Shown here piece after piece: positions 1-8,022 of a DNA stretch of 35,021 nucleotides (positions are counted from its first letter, which is position 1; every line of letters starts with the position of its first letter). Location: the NCBI GenBank assembly GCA_036267355.1, contig DATAWG010000022.1:1-35021 (forward strand), read 5' to 3'. Source of the stretch: Pirellulales bacterium. Lineage in GTDB: Bacteria > Planctomycetota > Planctomycetia > Pirellulales > DATAWG01. Made by a program: the position numbers and the translations under genes. Below the pieces are notes generated by a model. It was given only the letters and a program-made list of their open reading frames with translations, did no database searches and was not told the origin of the DNA.

Positions 1-139
1 CATCCTGTTCCGCCGTCAAGTTCAACCCGTCGTCCTTCAACTCACGCATCACACACCTCAACACGGCTTCAAGTTCGCCCCCCTTTTGCGACGCCACCTC
101 TATCAGAGCAGATTTTCCACCCACTTTCGAGATGCCCAC
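1..139 (-). CDS. possible 5' end of a protein gene running off the left edge
   Basis: On the minus strand one frame stays open from upstream of position 139 to the window edge. It reads as plausible protein, including the stretch ELEAVLRCVMRELKDDG, which looks like an amphipathic helix. Possible starts are GTG codons at 139, 124 and 97; the only ATG is at 49. No family is recognised and the rest of the gene lies outside the window. The frame could be open by chance in GC-rich DNA, so this is a weak call. Confidence 0.3.
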   Translation of the reverse strand, partial: MGISKVGGKSALIEVASQKGGELEAVLRCVMRELKDDGLNLTAEQD

Positions 140-539
140 ACCGCGGCGGTTGAATCTCGGCTTTATCCGGCTTGTCCGGCCTAAATCGTCTTGATACGAT
201 TTGGTTGTCGGCCGGGCGAAGCGGCGCCCAATGGCGTTTGGATCGCCCGGCCGATGGCATGTTCTCTGCCATGCCCGTGCTGCCGATGTCATTATGTGTT
301 GAGCCCTTAATTCAAGCTCGTTGGGGGCCGTTTTTAGGGTTTGGCCGCGTGTATAGCCGATCGCTCGACGCCAAGATCCTTGCGATCCGGGCGCCGATCC
401 CTTTCGGATCACACAACCCGAACCCGAGGCACCCCCCTTACTGGGTAAACGGGCTCTTCTACTTTCACATCGCCACGGCATTACGGTGGAGACCATGCCG
501 TTTTATAGCCCATCGCGCCGCGGTGGATCAGACCATACC
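140..539. other. gene-free stretch upstream of larE
   Basis: About 400 bases without a convincing gene. It holds a perfect 12-bp inverted repeat (TCGGCCGGGCGA at 208-219 and its complement at 243-254, 23-nt loop) and a small palindrome, AAATCGT-N6-ACGATTT, at 183-202. Either could be a hairpin or an operator. A plus-strand open frame through the region overlaps the start of larE in another frame and has no recognisable content. Confidence 0.4.
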
Positions 540-1379
540 ATGTCTCCAGTCGCCGAACGCTTGGTCGAGCTGATCCGCAGCTATGCAAGCTGCGCAGTGG
601 CATTCTCAGCCGGCGTGGACAGCACGGTTGTTGCCAAAGCGGCCTGTTTGGCGCTCGGCGACCAAGCCGTGGCCGTCACAGGCTCAAGCGAAAGTCTGGC
701 GGCGGGCGAACTCGATCAGGCCCGCGAATTGGCGCAGTTGATCGGCATCCGGCATGAAATCTTGCCGACCGAGGAAATGTCCGATCCGAACTATCTTAGA
801 AACGGCCCCGATCGCTGTTACTATTGCAAGACCGAACTCTACCAGCGAATTGAGCCGCTTGCCGCTCGGCTCGGGCTGGCGGTGATCGCCAACGGAGCCA
901 ATCTCGACGATCGCGGAGACTACCGGCCCGGCATGACGGCCGCCGCGGAGCATCGCGTGCGCAGTCCGCTCATCGAATGCGGGCTGGGCAAGCCAGGCGT
1001 GCGCTCGCTCGCGGCGGAGTGGGGCTTGCCGATCTGGGACAAGCCGGCCGCCCCCTGCCTTTCCAGCCGCATCGCGTATGGCGAGGAAGTGACGGCCGAG
1101 CGATTGACGATGATCGACCGCGCGGAGCAGTATTTGCGCGGCCTGGGCCTGCGCGAGCTGCGCGTCCGCTACCATCGTGGCGACATGGCCCGATTGGAAG
1201 TGCCGATGGCGGCGATCGAACAACTCTGTGCCGCAGAGATTCGCGAGCAGTTGACCGCAGAATTGCACCGAATCGGCTTCCGCTACATCACGCTCGATCT
1301 CGAAGGATTCCGATCGGGCAGCCAGAATCTGGTGCTCGTGCCGCCACCCGCCGCGCGGACGATACTGTCGTCGAGCTAG
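540..1379 (+). CDS. larE: LarE-type ATP-dependent sacrificial sulfur transferase
   Basis: A PP-loop ATPase of the LarE family. LarE adenylates the carboxylates of pyridinium-3,5-biscarboxylate mononucleotide and donates sulfur from its own cysteine, giving the thiocarboxylates of the nickel-pincer cofactor of lactate racemase-type enzymes. The sequence shows the PP-loop FSAGVDSTVVA near the N-terminus, the RCYYCK motif, and PCLSSRIAYG, whose cysteine (residue 173 from this start) matches the sacrificial cysteine. The length of about 279 residues is normal. The frame also opens 54 bases upstream at ATG 486, but the extra residues look non-conserved, so ATG 540 is preferred. The gene converges with the next one, 9 bp away. 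No larB, larC or larA lies in the window. Confidence 0.88.
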   Translation: MSPVAERLVELIRSYASCAVAFSAGVDSTVVAKAACLALGDQAVAVTGSSESLAAGELDQARELAQLIGIRHEILPTEEMSDPNYLRNGPDRCYYCKTELYQRIEPLAARLGLAVIANGANLDDRGDYRPGMTAAAEHRVRSPLIECGLGKPGVRSLAAEWGLPIWDKPAAPCLSSRIAYGEEVTAERLTMIDRAEQYLRGLGLRELRVRYHRGDMARLEVPMAAIEQLCAAEIREQLTAELHRIGFRYITLDLEGFRSGSQNLVLVPPPAARTILSSS

Positions 1380-1388
1380 GCTTTCAGT

Positions 1389-1883
1389 TCAAATGAGCTT
1401 TGGCAGCAACCGCGCAGCATGTTCTTTCTCTTTTTGCGCGGCTTCGAATCGCTCGACGAATTCCTTCTTTGGCGCGCTGCTCACAAACGAGAACAGGCCG
1501 TCGTCGTCCAAAACGTTTTGCTGGGAAACAATTGTGCCGACCGATTGATCGAGCAGTTCCTGCGGCAGTGGAATCCTCGCACGCTGATATAACGTATGCA
1601 GGTGGCCGATTGTGGCGAGCTGGGCTTGGAGCGTTTCCGTTGCGGTCTCGACCAAGCTGTTTCGGTACACGCCCCAAATGCCATCCAGGCCGCACGGGGT
1701 GCAAAGGAAATCACGAATGAGTTCCAACGATTTGGAGTCGTCGTTATTCGACTCAGCTTCGGAAATCAGCGCGAACAAGTCGCGCTGTGAGCGTTTGCGC
1801 TGCCGCCGCGAAATCAGCGCGACGATGCCGGGCGCCAGCACGATCAATACGAGAATCAGGACGATTCTAACGAATTCGGTCAT
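1389..1883 (-). CDS. small membrane-anchored protein, family unknown
   Basis: A 164-residue protein with one N-terminal hydrophobic segment (about residues 5-24, IVLILVLIVLAPGIVALI), then an RRQRKR basic stop-transfer stretch and a soluble, mostly helical domain rich in charged residues. This suggests a single-pass inner-membrane protein with a cytoplasmic domain. I do not recognise the family. It starts 28 bp after the stop of the di-haem cytochrome gene on the same strand, so the two are probably cotranscribed, and it converges with larE. There is a cysteine pair (LCTPC) near residue 60, but nothing else suggests a metal site. Confidence 0.6.
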   Translation of the reverse strand: MTEFVRIVLILVLIVLAPGIVALISRRQRKRSQRDLFALISEAESNNDDSKSLELIRDFLCTPCGLDGIWGVYRNSLVETATETLQAQLATIGHLHTLYQRARIPLPQELLDQSVGTIVSQQNVLDDDGLFSFVSSAPKKEFVERFEAAQKEKEHAARLLPKLI

Positions 1884-1911
1884 GCCGATTCGCCGAAAAC
1901 ATTTGCTCGCG

Positions 1912-3906
1912 CTAATTCTTCGCTGCCCAAGCGGCGGCTAGCTGCGAGGGGGAAAGGCGATAGACACGGGTGAAGATCGTGTCGAAGTTTTCACCTTGCT
2001 TGATCCCGGCCAATAGCTGTTGGAAGCGACTGGCATTGCCCATCAGCCCCTTGGCAAAGCCAAGCGAGAGGCAATCGTTCACCTCGGTGGCCAGGCCATG
2101 GTCGAGAAACACTTGGGCGTTGGGAGTGCTGGAGAGAATGCCGGGAATCGCGGCTTCCCAACCCTTCAAGCGCGGGTCGGACCTTTCGAGCTTCAAGGCG
2201 GTGGCAGCACCGACCCCTTCGGCAAACCAAGCGGGCGAACGCCCCAAACTGGCGATGTAGTTGCCCGCGATTTCCTGGGTCAACAATGCCGCGAGGGAGT
2301 AATCGTTGCTCCCGGTGGCGGGCGGCACGAGCACGCCATAGGCATTGATGACGTTGTAGCGGAAATGCCCTTGCGAATTCGGCGGGAGATCGCGCGATTC
2401 GACGGTCTTGGCGAATTCCGAATAGTCGAAATGCTGGCGGCAAACGAAAAGCGTAATCCGCCCCTTCACCAACGGCTTGTCTTCAGGAACCTTGAAGAAC
2501 TGAGCCACCTTGGCAGCTTGCTGCTCGGCAAGCGTCGCCACCTCATCCATCACGGCCGGGCTGGCATTACCGACCAATGCGAAGTCTTTCGTCTCTTTGA
2601 TCTGGCCCGGATCGTCCGGAATGGCCGATCGCCAGATTCGCTTGGACCGATCGAGCCGGGCGGCGGCGAGTTCCTCGGGCGTCGAGTGCTCGGCCCTGTA
2701 AACCTCGGCGACCATCTCGATCGAGTCTTTCGGGCTGAGCCCGTCGTAATGGGCTCCCTCGGCGATCCATTTTTCGAACTTCGCGATGACTTCATTCGAC
2801 AACGCCGGCTTTCGCAACGGCATCCGGTCGCCGGCAGTGCCCTTGATCTTGCGCAGCAGAAGACTCGTGGCCGGCTTGCCGGGCAAAACGATCAGCCCAC
2901 TATTGCCGCCGATCAACAGTTCGTTGAACGTGGTCAAGCGCAGAGCACCGCCCGGATTGTTGGCCGTGCCATGACAATCGAGGCAGTTTTCAACCAGCAC
3001 CGGGGCAATATCGCGCGAGAAGCGGATCGTTTCATGTCCGTTTGCGGCCATCACTTCGAGTTTTTGCTCGGGCTGCATGTTCGCGCCGGCAACCGGCCCA
3101 ACGAGTGTCTTGATCGATTGCGTTGCGTTGGCGCCGTCGAACTTGGCTCCCTGGTCGATCCATTTGGTGAGCATGGTGAGTTCGACCATCTCGACCTTGC
3201 CGCCGCCGCGAGGCATATCGCCCGATTCGATCACTTCATAGATCCGGCTTCCCTTGCCGTCGCCCGGCATGACAACCGACAGATTCTTGGCCCCTTTCAT
3301 CAGGGACGCATAGCTGTCCATACTGAACGCGCCGAGGTTTTTGTCCACATGGCATTTGCCGCACTTCGCGACGAGAATGGGTGCTATGTCGTGAACGTAG
3401 CTCACCAGCCCGGCGGCCCCAGCGACCGGTTTCTTGACAAGCGGCTTCACGAGCGGCTTCACGAGCGGCTTGGTAATGGGCGTTCTTGCGACAATGGGTT
3501 TGTCGGGCTTCGGGGCCAAAGTTTTTGTGGGCGACGCCGGCGAGGCGATGGTGGCCAGCACCCCGGCAATGGCCGGCACCTTGGCGCCGTCAAGCTCCAT
3601 CATGTCGTGCAGATTGACCAATCGCCGCTTGATCGGCAACGCGCGTTGGGCCAGCTCGGGGGCCGCTGCCGCTTCGACAAGCGCATCTTGGGCCTCGGCC
3701 AACGCCGCTGCCGCATCGCGCATCTTGTTTTCTTTGTAGAGCCCCTCGGCCTTCGTCAAGGCGGCATCGGCGGCATGCAACTTTTGCAGCGCCTGTCCTT
3801 TCGGAGCGGCGAAAAGCGGCGCCGCAACCAATCCCGCCAGCGCCACCGAAAACGCGATCCATCGAACCGAGCGGAAGGCACGGGTTGAAGTTCGGTCGCA
3901 ACTCAT
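1912..3906 (-). CDS. secreted di-haem cytochrome c-type protein fused to a degenerate peptidase-like domain
   Basis: The protein has 664 residues from ATG 3906, chosen because GAAGGA lies about 9 bases upstream and a clean signal peptide follows (hydrophobic residues 16-33, ending LFAAP). Residues 37-100 are helical and charged, followed by a KPLV-repeat linker at 146-160. Two planctomycete-style cytochrome c modules follow: CGKCH at 182-186 with candidate distal Met231 (MPRGGG), and CLDCH at 308-312 with Met362 (DRMPLRKP). Residues about 485-660 resemble the peptidase MA-like gluzincin fold: LLTQEIAGNY stands where HExxH is expected and WFAEG (560-564) matches the W-x-x-EG motif. Both zinc histidines are missing (Gln544, Gly548), so proteolysis is unlikely. 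It probably carries electrons or binds a partner or polymer outside the inner membrane. Confidence 0.85.
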   Translation of the reverse strand: MSCDRTSTRAFRSVRWIAFSVALAGLVAAPLFAAPKGQALQKLHAADAALTKAEGLYKENKMRDAAAALAEAQDALVEAAAAPELAQRALPIKRRLVNLHDMMELDGAKVPAIAGVLATIASPASPTKTLAPKPDKPIVARTPITKPLVKPLVKPLVKKPVAGAAGLVSYVHDIAPILVAKCGKCHVDKNLGAFSMDSYASLMKGAKNLSVVMPGDGKGSRIYEVIESGDMPRGGGKVEMVELTMLTKWIDQGAKFDGANATQSIKTLVGPVAGANMQPEQKLEVMAANGHETIRFSRDIAPVLVENCLDCHGTANNPGGALRLTTFNELLIGGNSGLIVLPGKPATSLLLRKIKGTAGDRMPLRKPALSNEVIAKFEKWIAEGAHYDGLSPKDSIEMVAEVYRAEHSTPEELAAARLDRSKRIWRSAIPDDPGQIKETKDFALVGNASPAVMDEVATLAEQQAAKVAQFFKVPEDKPLVKGRITLFVCRQHFDYSEFAKTVESRDLPPNSQGHFRYNVINAYGVLVPPATGSNDYSLAALLTQEIAGNYIASLGRSPAWFAEGVGAATALKLERSDPRLKGWEAAIPGILSSTPNAQVFLDHGLATEVNDCLSLGFAKGLMGNASRFQQLLAGIKQGENFDTIFTRVYRLSPSQLAAAWAAKN
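3440..3471 (-). repeat. 12-bp tandem repeat encoding a KPLV linker
   Basis: The unit agcggcttcacg (plus strand) is repeated back to back two full times and a diverged third time. On the minus strand it encodes KPLV units in the Lys/Pro linker between the helical N-terminal part and the first haem module of the cytochrome protein. The unit is a whole number of codons, so copy-number changes would keep the frame. Confidence 0.7.
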
Positions 3907-3992
3907 GCTGAAATTCCTTCGAGAACGCAGATGTTCAGAGCCCAGTAGCCCGCTGCCAACGAGCGCCGGCGCGCACCCCAAGCGTGTCGCTG

Positions 3993-3998
3993 ATTATA
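3993..3998 (-). promoter_or_regulatory. candidate -10 box of the di-haem cytochrome gene
   Basis: An exact TATAAT on the minus strand, about 87 bases upstream of the ATG at 3906. No convincing -35 element is present at the normal spacing; the best hexamer, TGTCGG at 4016-4021, is poor. Immediately upstream is a small stem, CGGTC-GAA-GACCG. The box is notable in GC-rich DNA but unproven. Confidence 0.3.
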
Positions 3999-4125
3999 CG
4001 TCCTTCGGTCGAAGACCGACAGCTTATTCCCGCGATCGGCCGTTTTCTGCCGCCAAGGCCATCCGCTGAAGCGTTTCTTCTGCGCCGCGCCCGTTGAAGT
4101 GCCTACGCATATCACCGGCTGATTG

Positions 4126-4160
4126 GTGTGGCCACTAGCCAGCGCAGTCGCCCAGTGCCG
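4126..4160 (+). repeat. dispersed palindrome family A, copy 1
   Basis: A degenerate copy of the GTGTGGCACTGGCCAGCGC family, closely matching the copy at 15497 over its whole length. It lies in the gap upstream of the cytochrome gene and faces copy 2 in inverted orientation about 95 bases away, as in paired REP-like elements. Confidence 0.65.
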
Positions 4161-4255
4161 GCCGGCGAGTTGACGTTCCGGCTCGGACGCGTCTGACACG
4201 AGAACACCGGCCAACGGCAGCGTGTACGAGAATATCGGCGAACGCCGCGGCGCTC

Positions 4256-4287
4256 GCACTGGCCGACTTCGCTGGCCAGTGGCACAC
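4256..4287 (-). repeat. dispersed palindrome family A, copy 2
   Basis: Reads GCACTGGCCGACTTCGCTGG and continues to GGCACAC. This is the reverse complement of the family consensus with one change in the loop. With copy 1 it forms an inverted pair. Confidence 0.7.
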
Positions 4288-4330
4288 GGCCCACGCCTCG
4301 ACAACCGTTGACCGGTTTGGCAATTGTTCG

Positions 4331-4376
4331 TTCGTGTGGCACTGGCTCGTTGGCGGCCGACCCGGTGCCACACGAA
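4331..4376. repeat. dispersed palindrome family A, copy 3, with perfect 12-bp arms
   Basis: Left arm TTCGTGTGGCAC (4331-4342) and right arm GTGCCACACGAA (4365-4376) are perfectly complementary around a 22-nt loop. The outer part matches family A but the loop is different. It is the third copy within 250 bases; the rest of the 3907-4410 gap shows no gene. Confidence 0.7.
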
Positions 4377-4410
4377 GATATGCTCGTGTCGAAATACTTC
4401 CAATAGACTG

Positions 4411-5124
4411 TTAACCGTGACGCCGCCGGGTCGGCTGCGCCGCGGTGGCGGCCAAATGGCCTTTCCGGGTCGGCTTATAACCGTGTTCCAGCGCAAACCA
4501 CTCGGCGAAGCGCTCGCGATCGACCGCGCGAGAGTTGCGATCGTCGAGCAGATGACCAAGTTCGTGAATCAGGATGTTGTTGAGATAGAAATCCTTGATT
4601 GCCCGCTCCGTCCAAACCAGTTTCCAGACGTCGGGTTCATCGTGAACCCAGCGACCGCCGAACATCCGCACTTCATTCACTTGGTTGGGCTTCGGTGGCG
4701 CCGAGTACGATTCTTGCAAACTGACTTCGATCGGGTAGAGATAAAGCGCCGAGCCCCATTGCATGCCATAGCAAGGAAAGCTCTGCTTCTTTCGCGTCAT
4801 TTGGCTCAACTGCACGATCTCGAGCGGCTTGAGAAAGTGCTCGGGCAGATCGGCGAGCCGGGCATGCACCTCGTCCGGCGTTACGACATGGCGGAACCCG
4901 ACGCCGGGCCGCTGCACGATAATGCGAAACTGCCGCCCATCCTCCCTCGGCTCGTGCCAATTTTCCGGCGGCACAAACGGCAGTCGTTGGGCGCGCTGTG
5001 CGGTTCGCGCGCGGCTGCTCAATGGAACGCCCCGCCGGGCTTGTTTCGCACGAGCCATGGCATTGAGATGAGCCAAACGCTTCGGGCTACGGCCACTCGC
5101 ATTAGACTGGAAAGGATGGAGCAT
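4411..5124 (-). CDS. putative zinc metallopeptidase-like protein with HELGH motif
   Basis: The C-terminal half carries ILIHELGHLLDDRN (HELGH at about residues 187-191 from this start), followed by ERFAEWFALEHG. Glu208, 17 residues further on, could be the third zinc ligand, as in gluzincins. The N-terminal part is basic (RRGVPLSSRARTAQRAQR) and no signal peptide is evident. The frame remains open to 5298, but those extra residues look non-coding. ATG 5124 or ATG 5058 is more likely, and neither has a good ribosome binding site. I cannot assign the family or substrate. A longer open frame on the opposite strand is discounted because only this strand shows a catalytic motif. About 400 bases separate it from the kinase gene, so it is probably transcribed on its own. 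Confidence 0.6.
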   Translation of the reverse strand: MLHPFQSNASGRSPKRLAHLNAMARAKQARRGVPLSSRARTAQRAQRLPFVPPENWHEPREDGRQFRIIVQRPGVGFRHVVTPDEVHARLADLPEHFLKPLEIVQLSQMTRKKQSFPCYGMQWGSALYLYPIEVSLQESYSAPPKPNQVNEVRMFGGRWVHDEPDVWKLVWTERAIKDFYLNNILIHELGHLLDDRNSRAVDRERFAEWFALEHGYKPTRKGHLAATAAQPTRRRHG

Positions 5125-5526
5125 ATAGGAAACCCGTCGTCTTCGCTGTTGCTGCAAGATACGGCCGACTTCCATGCTCCACGCCGTAGCACCGCAGTCC
5201 CGCGGATGATCGTTTTGATGACCGTTCTGCGAGGGCTCGCAAACCGTCGCAGGAACCACCTCTATACCATCGTAGATAAGCGGCCGAATGAAATACAAGT
5301 GAACACATTAAGTCATGTCATGTTAATGACTTAAGTGCATTGAAAATTGCCCCGTTTGCTTGTCCATGGGGTATTGACAACGGCCTTCCGGCCGGCATGG
5401 AAATTGGCCTCTCGCAGCCGATATCTCGCGGCATGCGCCGTCCATTCAGAGCGCGCAGGAAATTGCGCGACAAAGCCCGATTGAAGCGTGTGCGATTCCA
5501 AACGCGAGCGGACGGTCGAAGAGCGA
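5125..5526. other. gap between metallopeptidase-like and kinase genes
   Basis: About 400 bases without a recognisable gene. The main structured feature is the AT-rich palindrome at 5308-5334, listed separately. The remainder up to 5526 is the region downstream of the kinase stop; no terminator hairpin with a T-run is obvious. Confidence 0.4.
5308..5334. promoter_or_regulatory. AT-rich operator-like palindrome TTAAGTCAT-N9-ATGACTTAA
   Basis: A perfect 9-bp dyad with a 9-nt spacer in otherwise GC-rich DNA, 180-210 bases upstream of the metallopeptidase-like gene. The arm-to-arm centre distance of 18 bp (just under two helical turns) would suit a dimeric regulator. No adjacent regulator gene was found, so the role is inferred from shape alone. 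Confidence 0.35.
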
Positions 5527-7479
5527 TTACAACCAGCGATCGTCGGAAAAAAAATCGCGAGACGAGGAATCGCTATCGAACCGCAACGAGACCAAGCCCG
5601 AAGAAGCCGGTTCAAAGAGCGAAAGGCCGCGAGAGGGCTTCGGAGATGGCGGCGGAACTGGAGTGCCCGACTCACGCAAACTCAAGATCAGCCAGATCAA
5701 CAGCATTATCAGTGCCAAGCCAAACATGCCCGCGACACCCCACGGCCAAAGCCATTTTGGCAGCGGCGTGGAATTCGTCTTTTTTCGACGATCAATCAAA
5801 TCGCGCGAGCTGATCGGGCTCGGCTCGGCTTTGCGAACCGTGGCCGTCGAATTCCGGGTGCCGGCCAAAGCGCTCTCGGGTTCTTCGGTCTTGGCGGACG
5901 AAAGCGATTGGGCTCGCGGCAAACCGCGCGGCGGCGTCAGACTACGATCGCTGTCGCTCGTGCGGCGTGGCCCGCGGCGAACGGCCGAATCGCCATTTGG
6001 CAGAGCGGGCATGGCGCCCCGGCTATCCGACACCTTCGGCTCTCCCGGCCGCGCCTCGGCGCGCCCGGGATTGAAATCGGGTTGTGGCCGCGATGCCGGT
6101 CCGCCTTTGATCGTCTCGCGATCGAAATCGGCCAAGGTGTCCTCGATGCTGGTCGGTCGCTCGCGGCGTGGTGGCCGTTGCAAGGTGGCAACATCGCGAC
6201 GCCGTGGTGGCAATTGGTTTCGCCGCGGTTCTGCGGAATTGCCTCCGGGGCCCGAATTGCGAGCCGCCAGCCAAGCCGACAGCGATGACGCCACTTCGTC
6301 GGCCGTCTGACAGCGTGCCTCGGGCGTTTTGGCCATCATCCGCAGACACAAATCCACCAATGCCTGCGGGGCATCGGGCCGATCTTCGTAGACGCTGGCC
6401 GGCGCCTTGTGCTGGTGCATGTAAATCCGCTGCGGGAGCGTGCCGGTGGGAAACGGCGGATGGCCGGTCAGCAGGAAATAGAGCGTACAGCCTAGGCTAT
6501 AGATATCCGCCCGAGAATCGACGCCATGGCTGTCGACCGCTTGCTCGGGAGCCAGATAGTCGGCGGTGCCGAGCACATTTTCATCGTGCGCGATGGTCAG
6601 CGACGGCGTTTTCTGATCGATAAACCGTGCCAAGCCGAGATCGAGCAATTTTACGACGCCGCGCCCGTCGACCAGAAGATTCGCCGGTTTGATGTCGCGA
6701 TGAATCAGGCCCTTGAAATGCGCGTACGCCAAGCCTTCCGCCGATTGGCGAATGTAGTTGGCGGCCGTTTCGAAATCGACCGCCCCCGACTCCTTGACGA
6801 TATGCTGCAAATCGCGCCCCTCGACATATTCCATCACGATGTAGTGGGTGCCGTCGTGCTCGCCGATATCGAAGGTTTGCACGATGTTCGGATGGTTCAA
6901 CTGGGCGGCGGCCCGGGCTTCCTGAATAAAGCGGGCGAGATATGACGAGTCGTCGACTCGAGCGGCCGGCAACACTTTCACCGCACGCGGGCAGTGCATG
7001 ATCGTGTGCTCGGCCAGGTAGACGCTACTCATGCCGCCGGTGCCCAAATGCCCTTGCAGCTTATATTGGCCGAGAAAGAAGTTCTTGTATTTCCCCTTCA
7101 GGAGACTGTCGCATTGCCAGCGCGTGAGCAACTTGGCTTCAATCAGCCGTTCGGCCATTCGCTCCGCATCGTCCCATGCAGCGGGGTTGGATTGCTTGAG
7201 GGCATCGAGCGTTTGCTTCAACTGGTCTTTCTCGACCAAGCCGCTGCGATCGACGACCACGAGAAACTTTTCGATCGAGATCTTCCCCTTAAGCAGGGTG
7301 TCGCACTGCCCACGGCTGACGACCTCCAATCGAATCAGCCGGTCGGCCAATTGCTCCGCGCTTTCGAACGCGGCGGGATCAGATTTCTTGATCGACTTGA
7401 CGGCCTCAGCCAGTTGGTCTTTTTCGACCAGCCCGCTGCGCTCGATAGTTTCAAGAAATTTTTCGGCCGTAATGGACAT
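5527..7479 (-). CDS. membrane-anchored Ser/Thr protein kinase with duplicated N-terminal module
   Basis: The protein has 650 residues. Residues 3-66 and 67-130 are a tandem duplication of a 64-residue module, about 55% identical, each with the pattern EKF..RSGLVEKDQL...QCD.LLKGK. The Hanks-type kinase domain spans about 138-403: glycine loop GHLGTGGMSSVY, Lys168, HRD at 260-262 in IHRDIKPAN, DLG at 280-282 in place of DFG, APE at 310-312 and Asp325. All catalytic residues are present, so it should be active. A Pro/Arg/Ser-rich disordered linker (about 405-570) leads to one membrane helix (about 577-601) and a short acidic tail ending SDDRWL. The kinase domain would face the cytoplasm. The duplicated module may be a sensor or docking domain. 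No partner phosphatase or substrate gene is adjacent. Confidence 0.92.
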   Translation of the reverse strand: MSITAEKFLETIERSGLVEKDQLAEAVKSIKKSDPAAFESAEQLADRLIRLEVVSRGQCDTLLKGKISIEKFLVVVDRSGLVEKDQLKQTLDALKQSNPAAWDDAERMAERLIEAKLLTRWQCDSLLKGKYKNFFLGQYKLQGHLGTGGMSSVYLAEHTIMHCPRAVKVLPAARVDDSSYLARFIQEARAAAQLNHPNIVQTFDIGEHDGTHYIVMEYVEGRDLQHIVKESGAVDFETAANYIRQSAEGLAYAHFKGLIHRDIKPANLLVDGRGVVKLLDLGLARFIDQKTPSLTIAHDENVLGTADYLAPEQAVDSHGVDSRADIYSLGCTLYFLLTGHPPFPTGTLPQRIYMHQHKAPASVYEDRPDAPQALVDLCLRMMAKTPEARCQTADEVASSLSAWLAARNSGPGGNSAEPRRNQLPPRRRDVATLQRPPRRERPTSIEDTLADFDRETIKGGPASRPQPDFNPGRAEARPGEPKVSDSRGAMPALPNGDSAVRRGPRRTSDSDRSLTPPRGLPRAQSLSSAKTEEPESALAGTRNSTATVRKAEPSPISSRDLIDRRKKTNSTPLPKWLWPWGVAGMFGLALIMLLIWLILSLRESGTPVPPPSPKPSRGLSLFEPASSGLVSLRFDSDSSSRDFFSDDRWL

Positions 7480-7788
7480 GCCGACTCCGGCGCCGGACTG
7501 GCGCCTTAGACAAAAGGGCGTGCCTCGCCTCTACCGCCTGTGCAACCCTCGATGGATTGATCCCCGCGAAACCTTCACCCTTGACAATACCACCGCTCGG
7601 TGAAACATACCACTATTGACCATCCGCCGTAAAGCAGTTTGCTGGAATTGCTAGCTATTTTTTGATCGCGAATGGCGAGGCATACGGGCAGCTTTCTCGG
7701 CCGTCTTCAGCGCTGCGATCACCCGAGCAAAAACCGCCCCCCGCAGGGGGCATCATCGCAGTCGGGTTTTCCCATCCAGCGAAATCAT
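7480..7788. other. intergenic region between the kinase and glutaredoxin-like genes (divergent)
   Basis: About 309 bases between divergently read genes, so both promoters should lie here. No strong sigma-70 box was seen. The one clear structure is the GC hairpin at 7736-7751. Confidence 0.4.
7736..7751 (+). promoter_or_regulatory. GC-rich hairpin in the leader of the glutaredoxin-like gene
   Basis: GCCCCC-CGCA-GGGGGC forms a perfect 6-bp stem with a tetraloop, ending 37 bases before the ATG at 7789. It could affect translation or message stability, or be incidental. A TTTTTT run lies further upstream, so it does not look like a terminator. Confidence 0.3.
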
Positions 7789-8022
7789 ATGACCGAACCG
7801 GAAATTATTCTCTACACACGTCTCGGCTGCCACCTCTGCGACGACGCGAAATCCATGTTGGAAAGCCACCGCTTGGCGGTGAAGTGCGTCGACATCGACA
7901 CCGACCCCGCTCTGGTCGAGCGCTTCGGGCTGTGCGTTCCCGTGGTTTTCATTGATGGCCGGGAACGATTTCGCGGCCGGATCGATCCCGTCTTACTGCG
8001 GCGGCTGTTGAAGCGGCACTGA
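7789..8022 (+). CDS. glutaredoxin-like thioredoxin-fold protein
   Basis: A 77-residue protein with the start of a thioredoxin fold: EIILYTRLGCHLCDDAK, with a Cys14-His-Leu-Cys17 redox pair, then a beta strand (VDIDTD) and the cis-proline segment VPVVFIDG. It matches the short glutaredoxin-like (DUF836-type) proteins, which reduce disulfides or mixed disulfides in the cytoplasm. ATG 7789 is chosen because the fold begins immediately after it; the open frame upstream of it is low-quality sequence. No electron donor is encoded nearby. Confidence 0.8.
   Translation: MTEPEIILYTRLGCHLCDDAKSMLESHRLAVKCVDIDTDPALVERFGLCVPVVFIDGRERFRGRIDPVLLRRLLKRH

Noticed and set aside
2020-3888. Long plus-strand open frame antisense to the di-haem cytochrome gene
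   Set aside because: It is a shadow: the minus strand has the signal peptide, two CxxCH motifs and a good ribosome binding site, while this frame is rich in Arg, Gly and His with no domain.
4324-5334. Plus-strand open frame antisense to the HELGH protein
   Set aside because: Longer than the minus-strand gene, but it has no motif and runs through repeat DNA at its start; the HELGH...E pattern favours the minus strand.
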